Positions 32,928 through 46,400 of a stretch of 64,000 bases of DNA are shown here, piece after piece (the stretch's first letter is position 1; each line of letters opens with the position of its first letter). The notes beneath the pieces were generated by a model, which worked only from the letters and a program-made list of their open reading frames with translations, had not been told where the DNA came from and made no database searches. The position numbers and the translations under genes were made by a program. This stretch comes from Hydractinia symbiolongicarpus (lineage: Eukaryota; Cnidaria; Hydrozoa; Anthoathecata; Hydractiniidae), in the NCBI RefSeq assembly GCF_029227915.1, contig NC_079880.1, positions 1 through 64,000 of the forward strand, given 5' to 3'.

Positions 32928-33002
32928 GATTGGCTCCGCGAAAACACATTATGCAGCTGCCATATTTTTTTGATTTCATTGTTGTTTTCAGCTTTTGATT
33001 GG
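32928..33002 (-). promoter_or_regulatory. Paired CCAAT boxes upstream of the orphan gene
   Basis: On the plus strand tctgattggctcc (core 32928-32933) and ttttgattggctgg (core 32997-33002), that is, CCAATC boxes in the gene's direction, 70-145 bases before the ATG. Spacing and orientation suit an NF-Y-type proximal promoter. No TATA box is seen between them and the start. Confidence 0.5.
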
Positions 33003-33117
33003 CTGGCAATTTACAATTATTAGACACCGCGGCTTTCTGAACTTGCGGACCAGCTTCAGCAGTTTTTAGCTGAAACTTTGTAATATGATTAAGAAAAGGG
33101 TTTGGGGCAACATGCAT

Positions 33118-33599
33118 GCACTAGATACGTATATATAATTATTGTTTGTAATAAGCCATAGGATGAATGCTACAAACTATGTCTTCCTTAATGTAGTATC
33201 TGGCCTATAAACCATGTTATCCAAACAAAACCTTAGGTCAGAGAAACTTTTGAGGTGGTTTTAAGGACATTACGTGGAACTAAAGCTCTCTTGGATGTTA
33301 AGGGAAACGTGATTTTGAGAGTTATATTGATACAGTTCTTATAAGCCAAAATTCGCGTTTTAGTAACTTGCCATTGTGCTGCCCCCTCTGATTTTCTATG
33401 AAAACCGTGTCTTGATCAAAGGCTTGTTACGCCCGAACAGCTACGTGGGAGCCATTATGTTTGCAACCATTAAAAAGAGCATAAAATTTGCAGACCAGCG
33501 GTGGGTCACTTTTTATCAGACTTTGGAAAACAATTGAGAAATAGCTCATCAAAGTTACGCTTTTTTACTTTACGAAAAGTGATGATTTCTGGACTCGCA
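33118..33599. other. Spacer between the orphan gene and the satellite
   Basis: About 480 bases of mixed composition with no gene-like frame and no repeat that I can recognise. The last 20 bases (taatatcatcgagaggttg) already resemble the satellite. Confidence 0.6.
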
Positions 33600-34844
33600 C
33601 CTTAATATCATCGAGAGGTTGCATCGCTTTTACCAATGAAACGATTAACTGTGGGACTTATTTGAACTAACTTTGGACTGTGACCTAATAAATGTGATAA
33701 ATGAGAAAATTGGACTCCAAAAAATAACATTCTTCTCAATTTGACATGATTGCCGGAACTCAGGGATTACACAGGGCGCTGTGGTAACACTTCATTTAAA
33801 AACTTAGATTAATAAGTCATTTTTTACTGTGGGACCAATCCTAGCCGTTATCGCGCGCTGAAGAAGTAGCGACAGTTTCAAAAACTACATTTTATTGACT
33901 TTCTAATGGTGTTAGTCCGTTTAAGTTACAACGGTTGCGTCACATATTCGTATCAACATGTATTTAGCGATATTTTTTTTGATATTACTAGGTTGCTCGC
34001 TTTTAACAATGAAATGATTGACTGTGGGACTTAATTGAACTAACTTTGGACTGTGACCTAATAAATGTGATAAATGAGAAAATTGGACTCCAAGAAATAA
34101 CATTCTTCTCAATTTGACATGATTGTCGGAACTCAGCGATTACACTGGGCGCTGTGGTAGCACTTCATTTAAAAACTTAGAATAATAAGTCATTTTTTAC
34201 TGAGGGACCAATCCTAGCCGTTATCGTGCGCTGAATAAATAGCGACAGTTTCAAAAACTACATTTCATTGACTTTCTAACGGTGTCAGTCTGTTTAAGTT
34301 ACAACGGTTGGGTCACCTATTCGTACCAACATGTGTTTAGCGATAATTTTCTGATATTACTAGGTTGCATCGCTTTTAATAATGAAACGATTGACTGTGG
34401 GACTTAATTGAACTAACTTTGGACTGTGACCTGATAAATGTGATAAATGAGACAATTGGACTCTAAGATATGAGATTCTTCTTAATTTGACGGGATTGCT
34501 GGAACTCAGCGATTACACTGGGCGCTGAGGTATCGCTTCATTTAAAAATTTAGATAAATAAGTCATTCTTTACTGTGATACCAATCCTAGCCGTTATCGC
34601 GCGCTGAAGAAATATCGACAGTTTCATAAACTACATTTCATTGACTTTCTAACGGTGCCAGTCCGTTTGAGTTACAACGGTTAGGTCACATATTCGTACC
34701 AACATGTATTTAGCGATATTTTTTGATATTACCAGGTTGCATCGCTTTTAACAATGAAACGATGACTATGGGACTTAATTGAACTAACTTTGGACTGTGA
34801 CCTAATAAATGTGATAAATGAGAAAATTGGACTCCAAGAAATAA

Positions 34845-37800
34845 CATTCTTCTCAACTTGACATGATTGCCGGAACTCAGCGATTACACTGGGCGCTGTG
34901 GTAGCACTTCAATTAAAAACTTTGATTAATAAGTCATTTTTTACTGTGGGACCGATCCTAGCCGTTATCGCGCGCTGAAGAAATAGCGACAGTTTCAAAA
35001 ACTACATTTCATTGCCTTTCTAACGGTGTCAGTCCGTATGAGTTACAAAGGTTGGGTCACCTATTCGTACCAACATGTGTTTAGCGATATTTTTCGGATA
35101 TTACTAGTTTGCATCGCTTTTAACAATGAAACGATTGACTGTGGGACTTAAATGAACTAACTTTGGACTGTGATCTGATGAATGTGATAAATGAGACAAT
35201 TGGACTCTAAGAAATAATATTCTTTTTAATTTGACAGGATTGCCGGAAATCAGCGATTACAATGGGCGCTGTGGTAGCGCTTCATTTAAAAATTTAGATA
35301 AATAAGTCATTCTTTACTGTGAAACCAATCCTAGCCGTTATCACGCGCTGAAGAAATATCAAAAGTTTCATAAACTACATTTCATTGACTTTCTAATGGT
35401 GCCAGTCCGTTTGAGTTACAACGGTTGTGTCACATATTCGTACCAACATGTATTTAGCGATATTTTTTGATATTACTAGGTTGCATCGCTTTAAACAATG
35501 AAACGATTGACTGTTTGAGTTAATTGAACTAACTTTGGACTGTGACCTGATAAATGTGATAAATGAGACAATTGGACTCTAAGAAATAACATTCTTCTTA
35601 ATTTGACAGGATTGCCGGAAATCGGCGATTACACTGGGCGCTGTGGTAGCACTTCAATTAAAAATTTAGATAAATAAGTCATTCTTTACTGTGAAACCAA
35701 TCCTAGCCGTTATCGCGCGCTGAAGAAATATCAAAAGTTTCATAAACTACATTTCATTGACTTTCTAATGGTGCCAGTCCGTTTGAGTTACAACGGTTGT
35801 GTCACATATTCGTACCAACATGTATTTAGCGATATTTTTTGATATTACTAGGTTGCATCGCTTTAAACAATGAAACGATTGACTGTTTGAGTTAATTGAA
35901 CTAAATTTGGACTGTGACCTAATAAATGTGATAAATGAGAAAATTGGACGCCAAGAAATAACATTCTTTTTAATTTGACATGATTGCCGGAACTCAGCGA
36001 TTACACTGGGCGCTGTGGTAGCACTTCAATTAAAAATTTAGATAAATAAGTCATTCTTTACTGCGATACCAATCCTAGCCGTTATCGCGCGCTGAAGAAA
36101 TATCGACAGTTTCATAAACTACATTTCATTGACTTTCTAACGGTGCCAGTCCGTTTGAGTTACAACGGTTGGGTCACATATTCGTATCAACATGTATTTA
36201 GCGATATTTTTCTGATATTACTAGGTTGCACCGGTTTTATCAGTGAAACGATTGCTGTGGGACTAAATTAAACTGATTTTGGACTGTGACCTTATAAATG
36301 TTATAAGATAGACAAGTTGACTCTAAGAAATAACATTCTTCTTAATTTGACATGATTGCCGGAACTCAGCGATTACATTGGGCGCTGTGGTAGCGCTTCA
36401 TTTAAGAATTAAGCTATAAAAAGTCATTTTTTTACTGTGGGGCCGATCCTTGCCCTTAGCGCGCTGAAAAAATAGCGACAGTTTCAAAAACTATATTTCA
36501 TTGACTTTCTAACGGTGTCAGTCCGTATGAGTTACAACGGTTGGGTCATCTATTCGTACCAACATGTGTTTAGCGATATTTTTCGGATATTACTAGTTTG
36601 CATCGCTTTTAACAATGAAACGATTGACTGTGGGACTTAATTGAACTATCTTTGGACTGTGACCTGATAAATGTGATAAATGAGACAATTGGACTCTAAG
36701 AAATAACATTCTTCTTAATTTGACAGGATTGCCGGAAATCGGCGATTACAATGGGCGCTGTGGTAGCGCTTCATTTAAAAATTTAGATAAATAAGTCATT
36801 CTTTACTGTGAGACCAATCCTAGCCGTTATCGCGCGCTGAAGAAATATCAAAAGTTTCATAAACTACATTTCATTGACTTTCTAACGGTGCCAGTCCGTT
36901 TTAGTTACAACGGTTCGGTCACATATTCGTACCAACATGTATTTAGCGATATTTTTCTGATATTACTAGGTTGCACCGCTTTTAACAGTGAAACGATTGC
37001 TGTGGGACTAAATTGAACTGATTTTGGACTGTGACCTTATAAATGTTATAAGATAGACAAGTTGACTCCAAGAAATAACATTCTTCTTAATTTGACATGA
37101 TTGCCGGAACTCATCGATTACATTGGGCGCTGTGGTAGCGCTTCATTTAAGAATTAAGCTATAAAAAGTCATTTTTTTACTGTGGGGCCGATCCTTGCCC
37201 TTAGCGCGCTGAAGAAATAGCGACAGTTTCAAAAACTATATTTCATTGACTTTGTAATGGTGCCAGTCCGTTTGAGTTACAACGGTTGGGTCACATATTC
37301 GTACCAACATGTATTTAGCGATATTTGTTTTGATATTACTAGGTTGCATCGCTTTTAACAATGAAACGAATGACTGTGGGACTTAATTGAACTAACTTTG
37401 GACTGTGACCTAATAAATGTGATAAATGAGACAATTGGACTCTAAGAAATAACATTCTTCTTAATTTTACAGGATTGCCGGAAATCAGCGATTACAATGG
37501 ACGCTGTGGTAGCACTTCAATTAAAAATTTAGATAAATAAGTCATTCTTTACTGTGAGACCAATCCTAGCCGTTATCGCGCGCTGAAGAAATATCGACAG
37601 TTTCATAAACTACATTTCATTGACTTTCTAACGGTGCCAGTCCGTTTTAGTTACAACGGTTGGGTCACATATTCGTACCAACATGTATTTAGCGATATTT
37701 TTCTGATATTACTAGGTTGCACCGCTTTTAACAGTGAAACGATTGCTGTGGGACTAAATTGAACTAATTTTGGACTGTGACCTTATAAATGTTATAAGAT

Positions 37801-40800
37801 AGACAAGTTGACTCCAAAAAATAACATTCTTCTTAATTTGACATGATTGCCGGAACTCAGCGATTACATTGGGCGTTGTGGTAGCGCTTCATTTAAGAAT
37901 TAAGCTATAAAAAGTCATTTTTTTCCTGTGGGGCCGATCCTTGCCCTTAGCACGCTGAAGAAATAGCGACAGTTTCAAAAACTATATTTCATTGACTTTG
38001 TAAAGGTGCCAGTCCGTTGGAGTTACAACGGTTGGGTCACATATTCGTACCAACATGTATTTAGCGATATTTGTTTTGATATTACTAGGTTGCATCGCTT
38101 TTAACAATGAAACGAATGACTGTGGGACTTAATTGAACTAACTTTGGACTGTGACATAATAAATGTGATAAATGAGAAAATTGGGCTGAAAGAAATAACA
38201 TTCTTCTCAATTTGACATGATTGCCGGAACTCAGCGATTACACTGGGCGCTGTGGTAGCACTTCAATTAAAAACTTAGATTAATAAGTCATTTTTTACTG
38301 TGGCACCAGTCCTAGCCGTTATCGCGCGCTGAAGAAATAGCGACAGTTTGAAAAACTACATTTCATTGACTTTCTAACGGTGTCAGTCCGTTTGAGTTAC
38401 AACGGTGGGGTCACCTATTCGTACCAACATGTGTTTAGCGATATTTTTCTGATATTACTAGGTTGCATCGCCTTTAACAATGAAACGATTGACTGTGGGA
38501 CTTAATTGAACTAAATTTGGACTGTGACCTGATAAATGTGATAAATGAGACAATTGGACTCTAAGAAATAACATTCTTCTCAACTTGACATGATTGCCGG
38601 AACTCAGCGATTACACTGGGCGCTGTGGTAGCACTTCAATTAAAAACTTTGATTAATAAGTCATTCTTTACTGTGAGACCAATCCTAGCCGTTATCGCGC
38701 GCTGAAAAAATATCGACAGTTTCATAAACTACATTTCATTGACTTTCTAACGGTGCCAGTCCGTTTTAGTTACAACGGTTGGGTCACATATTCGTACCAA
38801 CATGTATTTAGCGATATTTTTCTGATATTACTAGGTTGCACCGCTTTTAACAGTGAAACGATTGCTGTGGGACTAAATTGAACTAATTTTGGACTGTGAC
38901 CTTATAAATGTTATAAGATAGACAAGTTGACTCCAAAAAATAACATTCTTCTTAATTTGACATGATTGCCGGAACTCAGCGATTACATTGGGCGTTGTGG
39001 TAGCGCTTCATTTAAGAATTAAGCTATAAAAAGTCATTTTTTTCCTGTGGGGCCGATCCTTGCCCTTAGCGCGCTGAAGAAATAGCGACAGTTTCAAAAA
39101 CTATATTTCATTGACTTTGTAAAGGTGCCAGTCCGTTGGAGTTACAACGGTTGGGTCACATATTCGTACCAACATGTATTTAGCGATATTTGTTTTGATA
39201 TTACTAGGTTGCATCGCTTTTAACAATGAAACGAATGACTGTGGGACTTAATTGAACTAACTTTGGACTGTGACATAATAAATGTGATAAATGAGAAAAT
39301 TGGGCTGAAAGAAATAACATTCTTCTCAATTTGACATGATTGCCGGAACTCAGCGATTACACTGGGCGCTGTGGTAGCACTTCAATTAAAAACTTAGATT
39401 AATAAGTCATTTTTTACTGTGGCACCAGTCCTAGCCGTTATCGCGCGCTGAAGAAATAGCGACAGTTTGAAAAACTACATTTCATTGACTTTCTAACCGT
39501 GTCAGTCCGTTTGAGTTACAACGGTTGGGTCACCTATTCGTACCAACATGTGTTTAGCGATATTTTTCTGATATTACTAGGTTGCATCGCCTTTAACAAT
39601 GAAACGATTGATTGTGGGACTTAATTGAACTAAATTTGGACTGTGACCTGATAAATGTGATAAATGAGACAATTGGACTCTAAGAAATAACATTCTTCTC
39701 AACTTGACATGATTGCCGGAACTCAGCGATTACACTGGGCGCTGTGGTAGCACTTCAATTAAAAACTTTGATTAATAAGTCATTTTTTACTGTGGGACCG
39801 ATCCTAGCCGTTATCGCGCGCTGAAGAAATAGCGACAGTTTCAAAAACTACATTTCATTGCCTTTCTAACGGTGTCAGTCCGTATGAGTTACAAAGGTTG
39901 GGTCACCTATTCGTACCAACATGTGTTTAGCGATATTTTTCGGATATTACTAGTTTGCATCGCTTTTAACAATGAAACGATTGACTGTGGGACTTAAATG
40001 AACTAACTTTGGACTGTGATCTGATGAATGTGATAAATGAGACAATTGGACTCTAAGAAATAACATTCTTTTTAATTTGACAGGATTGCCGGAAATCAGC
40101 GATTACAATGGGCGCTGTGGTAGCGCTTCATTTAAAAATTTTGATAAATAAGTCATTCTTTACTGTGAAACCAATCCTAGCCGTTATCACGCGCTGAAGA
40201 AATATCAAAAGTTTCATAAACTACATTTCATTGACTTTCTAATGGTGCCAGTCCGTTTGAGTTACAACGGTTGTGTCACATATTCGTACCAACATGTATT
40301 TAGCGATATTTTTTGATATTACTAGGTTGCATCGCTTTAAACAATGAAACGATTGACTGTTTGAGTTAATTGAACTAACTTTGGACTGTGACCTGATAAA
40401 TGTGATAAATGAGACAATTGGACTCTAAGAAATAACATTCTTCTTAATTTGACAGGATTGCCGGAAATCGGCGATTACACTGGGCGCTGTGGTAGCACTT
40501 CAATTAAAAATTTAGATAAATAAGTCATTCTTTACTGTGAAACCAATCCTAGCCGTTATCGCGCGCTGAAGAAATATCAAAAGTTTCATAAACTACATTT
40601 CATTGACTTTCTAATGGTGCCAGTCCGTTTGAGTTACAACGGTTGTGTCACATATTCGTACCAACATGTATTTAGCGATATTTTTTGATATTACTAGGTT
40701 GCATCGCTTTAAACAATGAAACGATTGACTGTTTGAGTTAATTGAACTAAATTTGGACTGTGACCTAATAAATGTGATAAATGAGAAAATTGGACGCCAA

Positions 40801-43420
40801 GAAATAACATATTTTTAATTTGACATGATTGCCGGAACTCAGCGATTACACTGGGCGCTGTGGTAGCACTTCAATTAAAAATTTAGATAAATAAGTCCTT
40901 CTTTACTGCGATACCAATCCTAGCCGTTATTGCGCGCTGAAGAAATATCGACAGTTTCATAAACTACATTTCATTGACTTTCTAACGGTGCCAGTCCGTT
41001 TGAGTTACAACGGTTGGGTCACATATTCGTATCAACATGTATTTAGCGATATTTTTCTGATATTACTAGGTTGCACCGGTTTTATCAGTGAAACGATTGC
41101 TGTGGGACTAAATTAAACTGATTTTGGACTGTGACCTTATAAATGTTATAAGATAGACAAGTTGACTCTAAGAAATAACATTCTTCTTAATTTGACATGA
41201 TTGCCGGAACTCAGCGATTACATTGGACGCTGTGGTAGCGCTTCATTTAAGAATTAAGCTATAAAAAGTCATTTTTTTACTGTGGGGCCGATCCTTGCCC
41301 TTAGCGCGCTGAAAAAATAGCGACAGTTTCAAAAACTATATTTCATTGACTTTCTAACGGTGTCAGTCCGTATGAGTTACAACGGTTGGGTCATCTATTC
41401 GTACCAACATGTGTTTAGCGATATTTTTCGGATATTACTAGTTTGCATCGCTTTTAACAATGAAACGATTGACTGTGGGAGTTAATTGAACTAACTTTGG
41501 ACTGTGACCTGATAAATGTGATAAATGAGACAATTGGACTCTAAGAAATAACATTCTTCTTAATTTGACAGGATTGCCGGAAATCGGCGATTACAATGGG
41601 CGCTGTGGTAGCGCTTCATTTAAAAATTTAGATAAATAAGTCATTCTTTACTGTGAGACCAATCCTAGCCGTTATCGCGCGCTGAAGAAATATCAAAAGT
41701 TTCATAAACTACATTTCATTGACTTTCTAACGGTGCCAGTCCGTTTTAGTTACAACGGTTCGGTCACATATTCGTACCAACATGTATTTAGCGATATTTT
41801 TCTGATATTACTAGGTTGCACCGCTTTTAACAGTGAAACGATTGCTGTGGGACTAAATTGAACTGATTTTGGACTGTGACCTTATAAATGTTATAAGATA
41901 GACAAGTTGACTCCAAGAAATAACATTCTTCTTAATTTGACATGATTGCCGGAACTCATCGATTACATTGGGCGCTGTGGTAGCGCTTCATTTAAGAATT
42001 AAGCTATAAAAAGTCATTTTTTTACTGTGGGGCCGATCCTTGCCCTTAGCGCGCTGAAGAAATAGCGACAGTTTCAAAAACTATATTTCATTGACTTTGT
42101 AATGGTGCCAGTCCGTTTGAGTTACAACGGTTGGGTCACATATTCGTACCAACATGTATTTAGCGATATTTGTTTTGATATTACTAGGTTGCATCGCTTT
42201 TAACAATGAAACGAATGACTGTGGGACTTAATTGAACTAACTTTGGACTGTGACCTAATAAATGTGATAAATGAGACAATTGGACTCTAAGAAATAACAT
42301 TCTTCTTAATTTGACAGGATTGCCGGAAATCAGCGATTACAATGGGCGCTGTGGTAGCACTTCAATTAAAAATTTAGATAAATAAGTCATTCTTTACTGT
42401 GAGACCAATCCTAGCCGTTATCGCGCGCTGAAGAAATATCGACAGTTTCATAAACTACATTTCATTGACTTTCTAACGGTGCCAGTCCGTTTTAGTTACA
42501 ACGGTTGGGTCACATATTCGTACCAACATGTATTTAGCGATATTTTTCTGATATTACTAGGTTGCACCGCTTTTAACAGTGAAACGATTGCTGTGGGACT
42601 AAACTGAACTGATTTTGGACTGTGACCTTATAAATGTTATAAGATAGACAAGTTGACTCCAAAAAATAACATTCTTCTTAATTTGACATGATTGCCGGAA
42701 CTCAGCGATTACATTGGGCGTTGTGGTAGCGCTTCATTTAAGAATTAAGCTATAAAAAGTCATTTTTTTCCTGTGGGGCCGATCCTTGCCCTTAGCGCGC
42801 TGAAGAAATAGCGACAGTTTCAAAAACTATATTTCATTGACTTTGTAAAGGTGCCAGTCCGTTGGAGTTACAACGGTTGGGTCACATATTCGTACCAACA
42901 TGTATTTAGCGATATTTGTTTTGATATTACTAGGTTGCATCGCTTTTAACAATGAAACGAATGACTGTGGGACTTAATTGAACTAACTTTGGACTGTGAC
43001 ATAATAAATGTGATAAATGAGAAAATTGGGCTGAAAGAAATAACATTCTTCTCAATTTGACATGATTGCCGGAACTCAGCGATTACACTGGGCGCTGTGG
43101 TAGCACTTCAATTAAAAACTTAGATTAATAAGTCATTTTTTACTGTGGCACCAGTCCTAGCCGTTATCGCGCGCTGAAGAAATAGCGACAGTTTGAAAAA
43201 CTACATTTCATTGACTTTCTAACGGTGTCAGTCCGTTTGAGTTACAACGGTTGGGTCACCTATTCGTACCAACATGTGTTTAGCGATATTTTTCTGATAT
43301 TACTAGGTTGCATCGCCTTTAACAATGAAACGATTGACTGTGGGACTTAATTGAACTAACTTTGGACTGTGACCTGATAAATGTGATAAATGAGACAATT
43401 GGACTCTAAGAAATAACATT
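34845..43420 (+). repeat. Higher-order repeat, 4,845-base period (13 monomers)
   Basis: A block of about 3.7 kb (34845 to about 38575) recurs almost base for base 4,845-4,846 bases later (39690 to about 43420). Markers are gtgatctgatgaatgtg at 35169 and 40015, and ccggttttatcagtgaaac at 36231 and 41076. Within it a three-monomer block is also repeated 1,119 bases apart (gacataataaatg at 38153 and 39272). A variant monomer (ggactaaattgaactgattt, ataagatagacaagttgac) occurs only in this zone, seven times. Confidence 0.85.
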
Positions 43421-46400
43421 CTTCTTAATTTGACGGGATTGCGGGAACTCAGCGATTACACTGGGCGCTGAGGTATTGCTTCATTTAAAAATTTAGATAA
43501 ATAAGTCATTCTTTACTGTGAGACCAATCCTAGCCGTTATCGCGCGCTGAAGAAATATCAAAAGTTTCATAAACTACATTTCATTGACTTTCTAACGGTG
43601 CCAGTCCGTTTGAGTTACAACGGTTGGGTCACATATTCGCACCAACATGTATTTAGCGGTATTTGTTTTGATACTACTAGGTTGCATCGCTTTTAACAAT
43701 GCAACGAATGACTGTGGGACTTAATTGACCTAACTTTGGACTGTGACCTAATAAATGTGATAAATGAGAACATTGGATTCCAAGAAATAACATTCTTCTC
43801 AATTTGACATGATTGCCGGAACTCAGCGATTTTACTGGGCGCTGAGGTATCGCTTTATTTAAAAATTTATATAAATAAGTCATTCTTTACTGTGAGACCA
43901 ATCCTAGCCGTTATCGCGCGCTGAAGAAATATCGACAGTTTGAAAAACTACATTTCATTGACTTTCCAACGGTGTCAGTTCGTTTGAGTTACAACAGTTG
44001 GGTCACCTATTTGTATCAACATGTGTTTAGCGATATTTTTCTGATATTACTAGGTTGCATCGCTTTTAACAATGAAACGAATGACTGTGGGACTTAATTG
44101 AACTAACTTTGGACTGTGACCTAATAAATGTGATAAATGAGAATTTTGGACTCCAAGAAATAACATTCTTCTCAATTTGACATGATTGCCGGAACTCAGC
44201 GATTACACTGGGCGCTGTGGTAGCACTTCAATTAAAAACTTAGATTAATAAGTCATTTTTTACTGTGGGACCAATCCTGGTCGTTATCGCGCGCTAAAGA
44301 AATAGCGACAGTTTCAAAAACTACATTTCATTGACTTTTTAACGGTGTCAGTCCGTTTGAGTTACAACGGTTGGGTCACCTATTCGTACCAACATGTGTT
44401 TAGCGATATTTTTCTGATATTACTAGGTTGCATCGCTTTTAACAATGAAACGATTGACTGTGGGACTTAATTGAACTAACTTTGGACTGTGACGTAATAA
44501 ATGTGATAAATGAGAAAATTGGACTCCAAGAAATAACATTCTTCTCAATTTGACATGATTGCCGGAACTCAGCGATTACACTGGGCGCTGTGGTAGCACT
44601 TCATTTAAAAACTTAGATTAATAAGTCATTTTTTACTGTGGGACCAATCCTATCCGTTATCGCGCGCTGAAGAAATAGCGACAGTTTCAAAAACTACATT
44701 TCATTGACTTTCCAACGGTGTCAGTCCGTTTAAGTTACAACAGTTGGGTCACCTATTCGTACCAACATGTGTGTAGCGATATTTTTCTGATATTACTAGG
44801 TTGCATCGCTTTTAACAATGAAACGATTGACTGTGGGGCTTAATAGAACTAACTTTGGACTGTGACTTGATAAATGTGATAAATGATACAATTGGACTCT
44901 AAGAAATAACATTCTTCTTAATTCGACGCGATTGCCGGAAATCAGCGATTACACTGGGCGCTGTGGTAGCGCTTCATTTAAAAATTTAGATAAATAAGTC
45001 ATTCTTTACTGTGAGACCAATCCTAGCCGTTATCGCGCGCTGAAGAAATATCAAAAGTTTTACAAACTACATTTCATTGACATTCTAACGGTGCCAGTCC
45101 CTTTGAGTTACAACGGTTGGGTCACATATTCGTACCAACATGTATTTAGCGATATTTGTTTTGATATTACTAGGTTGCATCGCTTTTAACAATGAAACGA
45201 ATGACTGTGGGACTTAATTGAACTTACTTTGGACTGTGACCTAATAAATGTGATAAATGAGAAAATTGTACGCCAAGAAATAACATTCTTCTCAATTTGA
45301 CATGTTTGCCGGAACTCAGCGATTACACTGGGCGCTGTGGTAGCACTTCAATTAAAAACTTAGATTAATAAGTCATTTTTTACTGTGGGACCAATCCTAG
45401 CCGTTCTCGCGCGCTGAGGAAATAGCGACAGTTTCATAAACTACATTTCATTGACTTTTTAACGGTGTCAGTCCGTTTGAGTTTCAACGGTTGGGTCACC
45501 TATTCGTACCAACATGTGTTTAGCGAAATTCTTCTGATAATACTAGGTTGCATCGCTTTTAACAATGAAACGATTGACTGTGGGACTTAATTTAACTAAC
45601 TTTGGACTGTGACCTGATAAATGTGATAAATGAGACAATTGGACTCTAAGAAATAACATTCTTCTTAATTTGACGGGATTGCCGGAACTGAGCGGTTACA
45701 CCGGGCGCTGATGTATCGCTTCATTTAAAAATTTAGATAAATAAGTCATTCTTTACTGTGAGACCAATCCTAGCCGTTATCGCGCGCTGAAGAAATATCA
45801 AAAGTTTCATAAACTACATTTCATTGACTTTCTAACGGTGCCAGTCCGTTTGAGTTACAACGGTTGGGTCACATATTCGCACCAACATGTATTTAGCGGT
45901 ATTTGTTTTGATATTACTAGGTTGCATCGCTTTTAACAATGAAACGAATGACTGTGGGACTTAATTGAACTAACTTTGGACTGTGACCTAATAAATGTGA
46001 TAAATGAGAACATTGGACTCCAAGAAATAACATTCTTCTCAATTTGACATGATTGCCGGAACTCAGCGATTTTACTGGGCGCTGTGGTAGCACTTCAATT
46101 AAAAACTTAGATTAATAAGTCATTTTTTACTGTGGGACCAATCCTAGCCGTTATCGCGCGCTGAAGAAATAGCGACAGTTTCAAAAACTACATTTCATTG
46201 ACTTTTTAACGGTGTCAGTCCGTTTGAGTTACAACGGTTGGGTCACCTATTCGTACCAACATGTGTTTAGCGATATTTTTCTGATATTACTAGATTGCAT
46301 CGCTTTTAACAATGAAACGATTGACTGTGGGGCTTAATTGAACTAACTTTGGACTGTGACCTGATAAATGTGATAAATTAGACAATTGGAATCTAAGAAA

